A stretch of 64,000 nt of DNA from the NCBI GenBank assembly GCA_001898385.1, contig MKTT01000124.1:1-64000 (forward strand), given 5' to 3'. Below the pieces are notes generated by a model. That model was not told the DNA's origin. It made no database searches and saw only the letters and a program-made list of their open reading frames with translations. How positions within the stretch are numbered: the first letter of the stretch is position 1; every line of letters starts with the position of its first letter. Shown here in pieces: positions 8,799 through 18,000 of this stretch. Source of the stretch: Planctomycetales bacterium 71-10 (lineage in GTDB: Bacteria > Planctomycetota > Planctomycetia > Isosphaerales > Isosphaeraceae). Position numbers and translations under genes: made by a program.

Positions 8799-9038
8799 AT
8801 GAAAGACTCCATCCACCCCAAGTACGTCGAGTCGACGGTCACCTGCGGCTGCGGCAACTCGTTCCAGACCCGCAGCACCAAGCCCAAGATCGTGGTCGAA
8901 GTCTGCTCGAAGTGCCACCCGTTCTTCACCGGCTCGGTGAAGTTCGTGGACGCGGCCGGCCGGGTCGACAAGTTCAACAAGAAGTTCCAGGGGACCTACG
9001 GCAAGGCGAAGAAGGCCGCCGAGCCCGCCAAGGCCTAG
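8799..9038 (+). CDS. rpmE: 50S ribosomal protein bL31
   Basis: The 79-residue bL31 starts MKDSIHPKY. It is the zinc-binding form, with TCGCG and CSKCHPF giving the cysteine ligands, and the family ending FFTGSVKFVDAAGRVDKFNKKF. A short Ala/Lys-rich tail follows. A longer frame starting at 8730 would add 23 residues foreign to the family, so the internal ATG is the start. It precedes prfA and prmC, the common rpmE-prfA-prmC arrangement in bacteria. Confidence 0.97.
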   Translation: MKDSIHPKYVESTVTCGCGNSFQTRSTKPKIVVEVCSKCHPFFTGSVKFVDAAGRVDKFNKKFQGTYGKAKKAAEPAKA

Positions 9039-9061
9039 CCCCTCGCCCCGACGATCGCGCC

Positions 9062-9107
9062 ACGGCCCGCGGCCCGGACATCCCGGCGTCGTCGGGCCGT
9101 TTCGCTT
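9062..9107 (+). terminator. Possible terminator after rpmE
   Basis: An 8-bp stem (9062-9069 with 9093-9100) has a long 23-nt loop and is followed by TTCGCTT. The match is moderate; rpmE may also read through into prfA. Confidence 0.35.
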
Positions 9108-9171
9108 GGATCGTCCCCGCCACCCGGGGCGGCGACGATTTCGGGTCCTCCCCCCTTAGGGCCACTCGCCC

Positions 9172-10239
9172 GTGTTCGAGAAGCTGCAAGCGGACTACCG
9201 ACGCTTCCTGGAGATCGAGCAGGCCCTGCTCGACCCGGCCGTCACCGCCGATTCCGCGCGCGTCACGGCCCTCGCCCGCGAGCGCGGGAAGGTCGCCAAG
9301 GTGGCGACCCTCTACGGCCGCTATCTCGAACTCGGCCACCAGATCGACGAGGCCGAGACCCTCGTCGACTGCGAGGACGATCCGGAGATGCGGTCGTACG
9401 CCGAGGGCGAGTTGGCCGCCCTCAAGGAACGCCGCGAGGCCGACGCCGAGGCCCTCCGCAACCTGCTGTACGACCGCGAAGCCGGGGCCGACCACGCCGC
9501 CCTCATCATGGAGATCCGCGCCGGCACGGGGGGCGACGAGGCCGCGCTGTTCGCGCGAGACCTTTACGAGATGTACCGCCGGTTCGCCGAGTCGATGGGC
9601 TGGAAGTTCGAGCTGATCGACATGGAGGCGACCGAGCTGGGGGGCTTCCGCGAGGTCTCGTTCAGCGTCGCGGGGGAGGGGGCCTACCGGCTCCTCCAGT
9701 TCGAGAGCGGCGGCCACCGCGTCCAGCGCGTCCCCCAGACCGAGACCCAGGGCCGCATCCACACCTCGGCCGCGACCGTCGCCGCGCTCCCGGAGCCCGA
9801 GGATGTCGAGATCGACATCAGGCCGGAGGACGTCCGGATCGACCTGATGTGCTCGGGCGGCCCCGGCGGCCAGCACCAGAACAAGGTCGAGAGCGGCGTC
9901 CGGCTCACGCACCTCCCCACCGGCATCGTCGTCAACTGCCGCGACGAGCGCAGCCAGCACAAGAACAAGGCCAAGGCCTTCCGCGTCCTCCGCTCCAGGA
10001 TCTACGAGCAGCTCCAGGAGAAGACCCGCTCCGAACGCGACCAGGCGCGGCGGACCCTGATCGGCTCGGGCGACCGCTCGCAGCGCATCCGGACCTACAA
10101 CTTCCCGCAGAACCGCGTCACCGACCACCGGATCGGCCTGACGATGTACAACCTGGACCGCGTGATCCAGGGCGGCATGGGCGACCTGCTCAAGGCGCTG
10201 GTCGACCACGACCGCCGCGAGCAGCTGGGCGACCTCTGA
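9172..10239 (+). CDS. prfA: Peptide chain release factor 1
   Basis: The 355-residue class I release factor recognises UAA/UAG and triggers peptide release at the ribosome. The stop-codon recognition tripeptide is P188-Q189-T190 (RVPQTETQGRIHTS), the P-x-T pattern of RF1 rather than the SPF of RF2. The catalytic GGQ is at 232-234 in GGPGGQHQNKVESG; its glutamine is the normal substrate of PrmC, encoded by the next gene. The start is GTG, placed by homology to the usual FEKL N-terminus. prmC begins 31 nt downstream, forming the conserved prfA-prmC pair. Confidence 0.97.
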   Translation: MFEKLQADYRRFLEIEQALLDPAVTADSARVTALARERGKVAKVATLYGRYLELGHQIDEAETLVDCEDDPEMRSYAEGELAALKERREADAEALRNLLYDREAGADHAALIMEIRAGTGGDEAALFARDLYEMYRRFAESMGWKFELIDMEATELGGFREVSFSVAGEGAYRLLQFESGGHRVQRVPQTETQGRIHTSAATVAALPEPEDVEIDIRPEDVRIDLMCSGGPGGQHQNKVESGVRLTHLPTGIVVNCRDERSQHKNKAKAFRVLRSRIYEQLQEKTRSERDQARRTLIGSGDRSQRIRTYNFPQNRVTDHRIGLTMYNLDRVIQGGMGDLLKALVDHDRREQLGDL

Positions 10240-10270
10240 CCGGACCGACCCTCACGGAGCGAGGCGCGCC

Positions 10271-11140
10271 ATGCCCCCCGAAGAGCCCTGGACCATCGGC
10301 CGCCTCCTCGCCTGGACCGCCGAGTTCTTCAAGAAGAAGGGCTCCGACAGCCCCCGCCTCGACGCCGAGGTCATGCTGGCGCACGTCCTGGGATACGAGC
10401 GGGTCCAGCTCTACACCCATTACGAAGACGTGGTCGGCGAGCGGGCGCGGGGCGAGTATCGCGACCTCGTCCGTCGTCGCTCCGAGGGGACCCCGGTCGC
10501 CTACCTGGTCGGGCGGAAGGAGTTCTACTCGCTCCGCTTCGACGTAACCCCGGCCGTGCTGATCCCCCGGCCGGAGACCGAGTTCGTCGTCATGGAGTTC
10601 CTCGCCGCCGTCAAGGAGATCGAGGGGCCGACGGCGATCGACGTGGGGACCGGCTCGGGCTGCATCGCCGTCGCCTGCGCGAAGCACAAGCCCGGGGCGC
10701 GGTTCGCCGCGATCGACGCCTCCGCCGACGCCCTCGACGTCGCCCGACGGAACGCCGCGCGGCACGCCGTCGCGGACCGGATCGAGTTCCTAGAGGGCGA
10801 TCTCCTGGCCCCGCTCGCCGGTCGCCCGGCGGTCGACGTGATCGTTTCCAACCCACCCTACATCGCCACGGCCGAGGTCGAGGCGCTCGATCCCGGCGTC
10901 CGAGACTTCGAACCCCGGCTCGCCCTCGACGGCGGCGTCGACGGCCTGGACGCCTACCGTCGGATCGCGGCCCAGGCCCCGCCCCTCCTCAAGTCGGGCG
11001 GTCGCCTGATCTTGGAGATCGGGTTCTCGCAGGACGCCGAGGTCGCCGCGATCATCGAATCGACCCCGGGCCTCCGATTCTCCGCCACGGTGCGCGACTT
11101 GCAGGGACACCCGAGGGTCGTCCTCGCGACCCGCGAGTGA
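10271..11140 (+). CDS. prmC: Peptide chain release factor N(5)-glutamine methyltransferase
   Basis: The 289-residue PrmC (HemK) methylates the GGQ glutamine of release factors. The N-terminal helical recognition domain is followed by PVAYLVGRKEFYSLRF and LIPRPETE, the SAM-binding DVGTGSGCIAVA, and the catalytic N194-P195-P196-Y197, which holds the substrate glutamine. A start ATG follows a purine-rich GGAGCGAGG about 10 nt upstream. It lies 31 nt after prfA on the same strand. Confidence 0.97.
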   Translation: MPPEEPWTIGRLLAWTAEFFKKKGSDSPRLDAEVMLAHVLGYERVQLYTHYEDVVGERARGEYRDLVRRRSEGTPVAYLVGRKEFYSLRFDVTPAVLIPRPETEFVVMEFLAAVKEIEGPTAIDVGTGSGCIAVACAKHKPGARFAAIDASADALDVARRNAARHAVADRIEFLEGDLLAPLAGRPAVDVIVSNPPYIATAEVEALDPGVRDFEPRLALDGGVDGLDAYRRIAAQAPPLLKSGGRLILEIGFSQDAEVAAIIESTPGLRFSATVRDLQGHPRVVLATRE

Positions 11141-11168
11141 AGCCCGCCCGGCGCGCCGCCGAATGAGT

Positions 11169-11190
11169 GAGAAAATTTCCATATTTTCTC
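11169..11190. promoter_or_regulatory. AT-rich 8-bp palindrome upstream of the carbonic anhydrase gene
   Basis: GAGAAAAT and ATTTTCTC form a perfect 8-bp inverted repeat with a 6-nt spacer (TTCCAT). It is strikingly AT-rich for this genome and sits 29 nt after prmC and about 100 nt before the carbonic anhydrase ATG. It may be an operator or the terminator of prmC. Confidence 0.4.
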
Positions 11191-11287
11191 GCCTTGGCCC
11201 GCCGTCTTCGGGCCGCGATGATGGGGCTCTCAGCCCCGACGACCGGGTCTGCGGGGAGGGTGCGACCGTCCGGCCCTGGAGTTTCCG

Positions 11288-12172
11288 ATGATCGATTACA
11301 CGTTCCGGTTCGACCCGCAGCGCAGCAACGTCGAGCCGCAGCCGGCCACGAGCGAAGACGCCCGACGCGCCTTGATCGAGGGGAACCGCAAGTTCGCCGA
11401 CTGGATCAAGTCGTGCCGCTGCGCCGCGGAGGGCGAGGACAAGGAGTTCGTGGTCCGATGCGGCCTGAACTCGATCCTTTCCGTGGACGTCCACGAATTC
11501 CCGACCCAGAAGCCGTTCGCCGTCGTGGTGGGATGTTCGGACGCCCGGGTGCCGACGGAGATGCTGTTCGGCCAGGGCTTCAATGACCTGTTCGTGGTCC
11601 GCAACGCGGGGAACGTCCTGAGCGACGTGGTGCAGGGGAGCATCGATTTCACCCTGAACGCGCTGAAGGACAGCGTCCGCCTGATCGTGGTGCTGGGCCA
11701 CACGAATTGCGGGGCGGTCAAGGGGGCGGTCGACGCCTACCTGAACCCGGGGCGCTTCTGGTCGAAGTCGTACTCCCCCAACCTGCGCCTGATCTTCCAG
11801 CGGATCTTCGTGGCGGTCCGCGAGTCGGACAACATGATCCGCGAGGTCTGGGGCCCGGACGCCCAGCGCCAGCCCGGCTACCAGGACGCCCTGATCGAGA
11901 CGGCGGTCTGCCTGAACGCGGCCCACACGTCCTTCGCGCTGCGCCAGGAGATCAAGGAGGGGGGGGCGAACCCGGACGTGGAGGTCCTGTTCGGCGCGTA
12001 CGACGTGCGGACCCAGCACGTCTGCATGCCGACCGCGCCGATCGACGCGCAGTCGGCCGAGATGGTGAACCTCGCCACCGCCCCCCAGCGACCCGAGGAA
12101 CTTGCCAGCCTGGCCCGCGAGATCGCCACGGGACTGAAGCCGGGCGGGAAGGCCGCGCGTCGGCCGGCGTAA
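11288..12172 (+). CDS. Beta-class carbonic anhydrase
   Basis: The 294-residue enzyme interconverts CO2 and bicarbonate. Zinc ligands are Cys83, His138 and Cys141 in GCSDARVP and GHTNCGAV, with the Asp85/Arg87 dyad of beta-carbonic anhydrases. The protein is longer than the usual 200-220 residues: it has an N-terminal extension with several cysteines and an insertion (about 145-190) before the C-terminal part. No signal peptide is seen, so it should be cytoplasmic. It converges on the predicted dissolved-inorganic-carbon transporter operon (dabA-dabB-NuoM-like), which fits a shared role in bicarbonate supply. Confidence 0.92.
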   Translation: MIDYTFRFDPQRSNVEPQPATSEDARRALIEGNRKFADWIKSCRCAAEGEDKEFVVRCGLNSILSVDVHEFPTQKPFAVVVGCSDARVPTEMLFGQGFNDLFVVRNAGNVLSDVVQGSIDFTLNALKDSVRLIVVLGHTNCGAVKGAVDAYLNPGRFWSKSYSPNLRLIFQRIFVAVRESDNMIREVWGPDAQRQPGYQDALIETAVCLNAAHTSFALRQEIKEGGANPDVEVLFGAYDVRTQHVCMPTAPIDAQSAEMVNLATAPQRPEELASLAREIATGLKPGGKAARRPA

Positions 12173-12182
12173 CCTCGGCGGA

Positions 12183-13628
12183 TCACCGGGCCTCAGAGCC
12201 CGGCGCGTGCATCCGCGCCGGGCGGACTCCCTGCGCCGCATCGCCGCCGGAGCGCGAGCCCAGGATCCCGAGGGCCGCGCGATAGCGATTCTCGACCCCC
12301 CATTGCGGGAACAGGCCGCCGCCGATGATGAGGATGGTCGTGATCATGACGGCGATCCGCTCCGGCCGGCGGACCTGGAGGTCGATCGAGGACGGCCGGG
12401 GCCTGCCGGCGAAGATTCGGAAGTAGGCCGACGTCACCGCGAGGCCGTTGAGGGCCGTCACGATCACGATCAACGGCCCCACGACGGGGACGGCTTCCAT
12501 GGCCGCCTCGACGATCATCTCGATGCTGATGAATCCGGCCGTCCCGGGGAATCCCGCGCTCGCCAGGCCGGTCAGCAGGAACAGGCCGGCGAGCATCGGG
12601 ACCTGCTCGTACAGGCCGAGGTATTCCGACAGGGGCACCCGCCCCACCCTCGCCTCGATGCACCGCAGGACCAGCCCGAAGCCCGTCAACGCGAGCGAGA
12701 CCGACAGCCAGAGGCTCAGCGACCCCGTCAGGCCGATGGGCGTGGCGGTCTCGATCCCCACCAGCACCAGGGACGAGTGGCTGAGGAAGATGTAGCAGAA
12801 GAACCGCCGCGCGTCCCGTTGCACCAGGGCCATGCCGGCGGCGTAGATGGCCGTCGCCAGCGACATCACCGAGATGATCTTGAGCGCCCATTCGGGCGCC
12901 ACCGGCGCGACGAGGCGCGCCACACCGAACGCCCCGGTCATCGGCGCGACGAACAGCAGTGCGGTGCCGAAGGAGGCGTGTTCGAACAGGTCGGTCATCC
13001 AGCAGTGCAAGGGGATCACGCCCGAGCGCAGGAGCATCGCCAGCGTCAGCGTCAGGATCGCCCAGAGCGGCTGCTCCCCGGGCGACGCCGCCCGCGAAAC
13101 CCCCGACTCTCCCAGGATCAGGAGCGCCGCGAACAGCCCCATGTGCGCCAGGTAGACGCGGCTCGACTGGCCGTTTCGCCATAGCTCGTGCCAGCGCGGG
13201 ACGATCGAGAGGATCATCATCGCGACCGCCCCCCGGGGGGTCGCGGAGGCGAAGGTGGCCAGGAGGATCGACTCCGTGATCAGGGCCCGCGACAGCGAGA
13301 ACTCGCGGATCTTGGCCCGGAGGGTCGCCAGGATCGTGAGGATGTAGATCAGCGCCCCCATCGGCAACAGCGGCGCATTCAGGTCGTCGATCCGGAACAG
13401 GGGCCGGCCGGCGATGGCGGAGAGCGGCCCCCGGGCGTCGTCGGCCTGGCCCGCCCCGAGCGCGATGAAGTCGGCCCAGCCGCCGATCGTCAGCAACAGC
13501 GTCAGCGCGCAGAACGCCAACGCATGGCGGCGCGCCTCGGCCGGCTCGCGACGGAACCGCACCCAGAGGGACCCGACCGCCGGCGTCAGGATCGCCAACT
13601 CCAGCCAGGGGAGACGGAGGGGGGTCAT
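12183..13628 (-). CDS. NuoM/MrpD-like proton-conducting membrane subunit
   Basis: The 481-residue polytopic protein belongs to the antiporter-like family of complex I subunits (proton_antipo_M). Membrane segments run through most of it; LRSGVIPLHCWMTDLFEHA matches the conserved Lys/His-containing half-channel region, with a possible Leu/Arg in place of the usual lysine. Its ATG overlaps the stop of dabB by 4 nt (ATGA), so it is translated with the dab operon. No other complex I genes lie nearby. I infer a second ion-conducting subunit accompanying DabAB rather than respiratory complex I. Confidence 0.8.
   Translation of the reverse strand: MTPLRLPWLELAILTPAVGSLWVRFRREPAEARRHALAFCALTLLLTIGGWADFIALGAGQADDARGPLSAIAGRPLFRIDDLNAPLLPMGALIYILTILATLRAKIREFSLSRALITESILLATFASATPRGAVAMMILSIVPRWHELWRNGQSSRVYLAHMGLFAALLILGESGVSRAASPGEQPLWAILTLTLAMLLRSGVIPLHCWMTDLFEHASFGTALLFVAPMTGAFGVARLVAPVAPEWALKIISVMSLATAIYAAGMALVQRDARRFFCYIFLSHSSLVLVGIETATPIGLTGSLSLWLSVSLALTGFGLVLRCIEARVGRVPLSEYLGLYEQVPMLAGLFLLTGLASAGFPGTAGFISIEMIVEAAMEAVPVVGPLIVIVTALNGLAVTSAYFRIFAGRPRPSSIDLQVRRPERIAVMITTILIIGGGLFPQWGVENRYRAALGILGSRSGGDAAQGVRPARMHAPGSEAR
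12186..12203. terminator. Small hairpin at the convergent end of carbonic anhydrase and NuoM-like genes
   Basis: CCGGGC and GCCCGG form a 6-bp stem with a 6-nt loop, placed 13 nt after the carbonic anhydrase stop and inside the last codons of the opposite gene. It could serve the carbonic anhydrase transcript; there is no U-tract. Confidence 0.3.
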
Positions 13629-15043
13629 GGGTTGGTCTCCTCCGCCTTCGGGGCGGCCGGCGCCGCGGACCGCTCGCGGCGGCGGCGCGGCTCGTGTTCA
13701 TGGGGCCGGCCGCGACGCCCGCCCAGGAAATCGGTCCAGCGGCGCTCCATCCGATCGCACCAGCGGAAGGCCCGGACGAACGGCCGCGCGACGTAGCGGT
13801 CGAGGGCCGCGTCGAGCCGCGCCCGGTCCAGCCCGACCCGGTAGATCCGCCGCCGCGCCTCGGGCGAGAGCCGCCGCTCGATCATCCCCGGGGCGTGCGG
13901 GATCGGCCCGCCGAGCGCATCCTCCAGCGCCCGATAGTCGTAGAGCAGCGACGGCGACCTCAGCAGTTGCAGCGTACGCTGGCAGGCGTGGCCGATGATG
14001 TGGATCAGCGGCAGGTAGCGGAAGCCCAGGCCGATCTCCGCCGGGATGACCCCCACCTGCGTCAGCGACGCATAGGCCAGGGCCGTCTTCACGTCCGTCT
14101 GGACGCGCCCCGCCATCACGCCGAACGCGGCCGAGGCCGCCCCCGCCAGGACCACCATCCCGCAGAGGATCGGCGAGGCGTCCAGGATCGGGCCGGCCCG
14201 CAAAAGGAGGTAGGCCCCCAGGTGGACCGACAGGGCCCCGTAGAACACGGCGCTCGAAGGGGTCGGCCCCTCCATCGCCCGCGGCAGCCATCCCGAGAAC
14301 GGCACCAGCGCCGACTTCCCCATCGCCGCCAGCAGGAGCAGCATCCCGACCCCCAGCGCCTGGCCCGGCGCGAACGACCCCTCCGAGTTCGGCCACGGGC
14401 CCGACCCGGTCAGCGCCGCGAAGTCGCCGGCCCCCGAGATGTGGTGGAGCGTCAGCGCGGCGATCAGGAACGCGGCGTCGGAGATCCGGTAGACCGTCCA
14501 GATCCGCTGGGCGTTGACCACCGGCGCGGGCCGCTCGTGGAAGAAGGCGACCAGCAACGCCGAGGCCAATCCCACCAGCTCCCAGCCGATGAACAGCGTC
14601 TCGATCGTCCCCGCCAGGGCCGCGACGACCATCCCCAGCAGGAAGACCGCGTAGTACAGGAAGAACCGGCGGTAGCCCGGCTCGCGATGGAGGTAGCGGT
14701 TCGCGAACGCCCCGGTCACGCCCACCAGCAGGAACGTCAGGGCCGCGAACGGCACCGACAGCCGGTCGAACAGGAACTTGACCCGGAAGTGGAAGCCCTC
14801 GGCCGGCAGCGAGACCCAATCCCCCACCTCCACCTCGACCTCGCGCTGGCCCGTCCCGAGCATCATCGCGAGCATGCCGAGGACCGACAGCAGGCCGAAC
14901 GACACGCAGCCGGCCGTCCAGCGGGCCATGGCCTTCTCGCCCAGCTTGCGCGTGAAGAACGCGGAGAGGCCGAAGGCCGAGAGGAGCAGCAGCGGCGCGC
15001 CGACCGCCCCCAGCCCGAGGACGCGAGGGACCCATTCGTTCAC
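13625..15043 (-). CDS. dabB: DabB-like proton-conducting transporter subunit (NuoL family)
   Basis: The 472-residue protein is a NuoL/NqrF-like membrane subunit. Conserved segments are FLFDRLSVPFAALTFLLVG, IETLFIGWELVGLASALLV with the conserved Glu in transmembrane helix 5, GKSALVPFSGWLPRAMEGPTP with the conserved Lys, and DVKTALAYASLTQVG. DabB is the cation-conducting partner of DabA. The start is GTG with AGGAG about 8 nt upstream and overlaps the dabA stop by 4 nt (GTGA). The C-terminus carries a charged Arg/Glu-rich tail of about 60 residues. A longer frame upstream is only a shadow of dabA. Confidence 0.88.
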   Translation of the reverse strand: MNEWVPRVLGLGAVGAPLLLLSAFGLSAFFTRKLGEKAMARWTAGCVSFGLLSVLGMLAMMLGTGQREVEVEVGDWVSLPAEGFHFRVKFLFDRLSVPFAALTFLLVGVTGAFANRYLHREPGYRRFFLYYAVFLLGMVVAALAGTIETLFIGWELVGLASALLVAFFHERPAPVVNAQRIWTVYRISDAAFLIAALTLHHISGAGDFAALTGSGPWPNSEGSFAPGQALGVGMLLLLAAMGKSALVPFSGWLPRAMEGPTPSSAVFYGALSVHLGAYLLLRAGPILDASPILCGMVVLAGAASAAFGVMAGRVQTDVKTALAYASLTQVGVIPAEIGLGFRYLPLIHIIGHACQRTLQLLRSPSLLYDYRALEDALGGPIPHAPGMIERRLSPEARRRIYRVGLDRARLDAALDRYVARPFVRAFRWCDRMERRWTDFLGGRRGRPHEHEPRRRRERSAAPAAPKAEETNP

Positions 15044-18000
15044 GGTCGGGGCTCCTGGCCCGCGGGGGGAGTCGGGACGATCGACGCGAAGCCCAGGTGG
15101 TCGCGCCAGCCGCGATACCAGTCGAGCGACGAGGCGGCCTCCGGCAGGTCGGGCGCCGGGCCGTCGAATCGCTCGAAGCCGTCGCCGCGGAATTCGTGGA
15201 AGATCGCGGCCTCGGGGTCGAGCGTCGCGACCCGGACCCAACCGTTCCGGACCAGCCGCATCATGTTCGCGTTCGCCTCCAGGACGCGGGCGAGCCGCTC
15301 GGGCGTCGTCTCCACGACGATCAGGATCCGGATCGGCTCGTGGATCTCGACCATCTGCCACGGCAGGCCGGGGCGCAGGTCGCTCAGGGGGCCGTCCATC
15401 ACGCCCAGCAGCGACGTGATGTTGTGCGGCAGCTTGGTCCCGCAGCCGTACCCCGACGGGTCGACGCGCGAGAAGTAATACTCCAGGTTGATCCCGCCGC
15501 AGACCGGGAACACCGCGCCCAGCAGGCCCGTCAGGATCGTCCCCGCCTCGTCGTCCTGGGCCGCGTCGTAGGAGGTCAGGAAGCAGCGGCGATCGAGGAA
15601 AAGGCCGCGGGTCCGCGACCGCCGGCCCACGAAGGCGAGGGCGTTGGTGGCGTGGCCGCACTCGGGCCGCGTCTGCGACAGGTCCTCGGCCCGCCCCTCG
15701 ACGTGCCGCAGCGCCTCGTCGAATGAGAGCGAGAGCGGGGCCGACATGAACCGCCGGCAGCGCTCGTGGGCGTTGCGCCGGCGGGCGGCGTCCAGCGCCG
15801 CCGCGGCCTTCTCGAAGGACTCCTCGTGCGAGGCCGGCAGCCGGTCCAGGTCGAAGTAGCTCACTCCGTCGTCGCAGGTGTTGTGACAGCCGCCGACGAA
15901 GTAGGTCTCCTCGGGGATCGTCAGGCCCCGGGGCTCCAGCGCGGCGCGGATGCGAGGGTCGTTGGCCATCTGGGCGAAGCCGCGGGCGTTCGGCCCCCCC
16001 TGCGAGCCGCCGCACGCCCCGCAGTCGTAGGCCGCCTTCTGGGGGTTGTTCAGGCTCGACGACCCGTGGCCGAGCACCACCACCAGCGGGGCGAACCGGG
16101 CCGGATCGGTCAGGCCGATCGCCCGCAGGCCGTTCCCCACGACGTCGGCCATCTCGGCCACGGTGAAGCCCAGGCGGCCGTTCTCCGGCCCCGGCTCCCG
16201 CTTGCCGCGCTCCAGCCGCAGGTTGGTCAGCGGCGGCGTGATCGCGAAGCGCCAGAAGCCGCGGAGCCTCGCCGTGTTCCGGGGCAGGAGGACGCGGGCG
16301 ATCAGCGGGGCCGTCGCCAGCGAGCCGACCAGCCCGGTCAGCACGCCCCCCAGGAACGTCCGCGAGCCCATGTGGACCCGGTGCGCCAGGATCCCCAGCC
16401 CCCTCCGCACGGACCGCTGGAGCCGACTCGCTCCGCTGAGCGAGCGGATCGCCTCCTCGCGGACGAAGACCCGCGGCTTGACGTTCACCGGGCAGAGCGG
16501 TCGGAACTGGGCCTCGGCCACGCCGCGATAGTACATCGCGACTCCGAAGAACCCGGCCATGCCGAAGGTCTCGCAGCGAGGCTCCACCTCCTCCAGGTGG
16601 CGGCGGAACGACTCCTCGCGCTCGTCGATGCAGGCGATCATCTGGAACGGCGGCGGCCTCTGGGCGGTCGGCGGGGGTTGCGGCCGGTGCGCGAGCAGCG
16701 CCCGCGCCGCCTGGGCCTGGTAACGCCGCTCGTACGCCAGTTGATACACCCGACGCCGCTCCGGATCGTCGAACGACTCGATCTCGGCGACCAATCGGGA
16801 CCAGTCGACCTTCGACTGCCGCGCCAGGTCCGTCGGGCTCCAGCCGCGCACCTGCGCCAGTTGGAAGACGAGGAACGCCCGCCGCTCCACGCTGATCCGA
16901 GGCGGGTGCGGCCGGTCGTGCGACAGGGCCCGCCGAAGGTCCCGCAGCGGGAGCGGACGGCCCAGGAACTCGGCCGCGGACCACGCCAGGGCCAGGCGCT
17001 CCAGGACCAGGCGCACCGCCAGGAACCCGGCGAGGGTCCCGGCGGGGGCCGGCCTGGCCGCCCACTCCGCGTTGGTCTCCATCTGCCGGACGATCCCCGC
17101 CCAGCCCCTCAGGGCCAGCAGCGTCCGCCGGATGAACTCGGGGGACTCGGCCTCCGGGACGCCCAGCTCGCGCAACGACCACGCGATCGACTCGATCGGG
17201 CCCTCGCCGGATGCCTCGATCCGCCGAAGCTCCTCCGGCAGCGGGGCCAGCCACTCGGCGACGGGCCCCGCATCCTTGTAGAGTTCGACGAACGCGCGGA
17301 AGAAGCCCTCGTCCCGGCTCGGGAGCGACCACGCCGCGAATCCCTGGTCGAGGAAGGCGGACGTGAATCGGATCAGGACCTCGTGGACCGGCAGGTCCGC
17401 GTCGACGCCCGACGCCGCGAGCAGGGCGTCGCGATGCCGGGTCGGCTGGCGGGGCGGGTCGCCGGCCCGGGGGACGCCGTGGGCCCCGTTGTGGCAGATC
17501 CGCCACAGCAGGGTCAGCGTGAACGCCTCCCACGTCGAATCGGCCCAGCGCTCGACCTCGGCGCCTCGGAATTCCCGCGAGGCCAGGAGGACGTCGACGA
17601 CGTCGCGGCCCGACTTCTCGACGGCCTTCCGGCCGCCGGCGTATTCCCGCATGATCCAGCGCCGGGTCTGGTCGATCAGGCGGCGGCGGACTTCCGGCGG
17701 GGTCTCGGCGCGGAAATGCCGCAGGGCGTCGGTCTCGGCCACGACCCAGTGCAGCTCGGCGTCGGTCCCCAGGCGCAGGGGATGCTCCAGCATCGCCAGC
17801 CGGAGGTGGTGCCGGGTCCCCATGAAGCCGATGAGCCGGTCCGACTCGTCCCCCAGCGTCTCCAGCAGCGCCCAGGACAGGTCCTCCCGGGTGATCCGCC
17901 CGCGGGCCAGCTCGGCGCGATAGTCCTCCTCGCGGAGATAGGGCTCGGCCCCGTACAGCTCGTTCGCCTCGATGACGGCCCGTTCGAACGGCAGGTCCTC

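Noticed and set aside
12183..15043. Respiratory complex I fragment
   Set aside because: No other nuo genes are present, and the two antiporter-like subunits are coupled to dabA, so a DAB-type transporter is the better reading.
15044..17533. Upstream part of the 1302-codon minus-strand frame that contains dabB
   Set aside because: This part overlaps dabA in another phase. The dabB start is the GTG at 15043 with AGGAG upstream.
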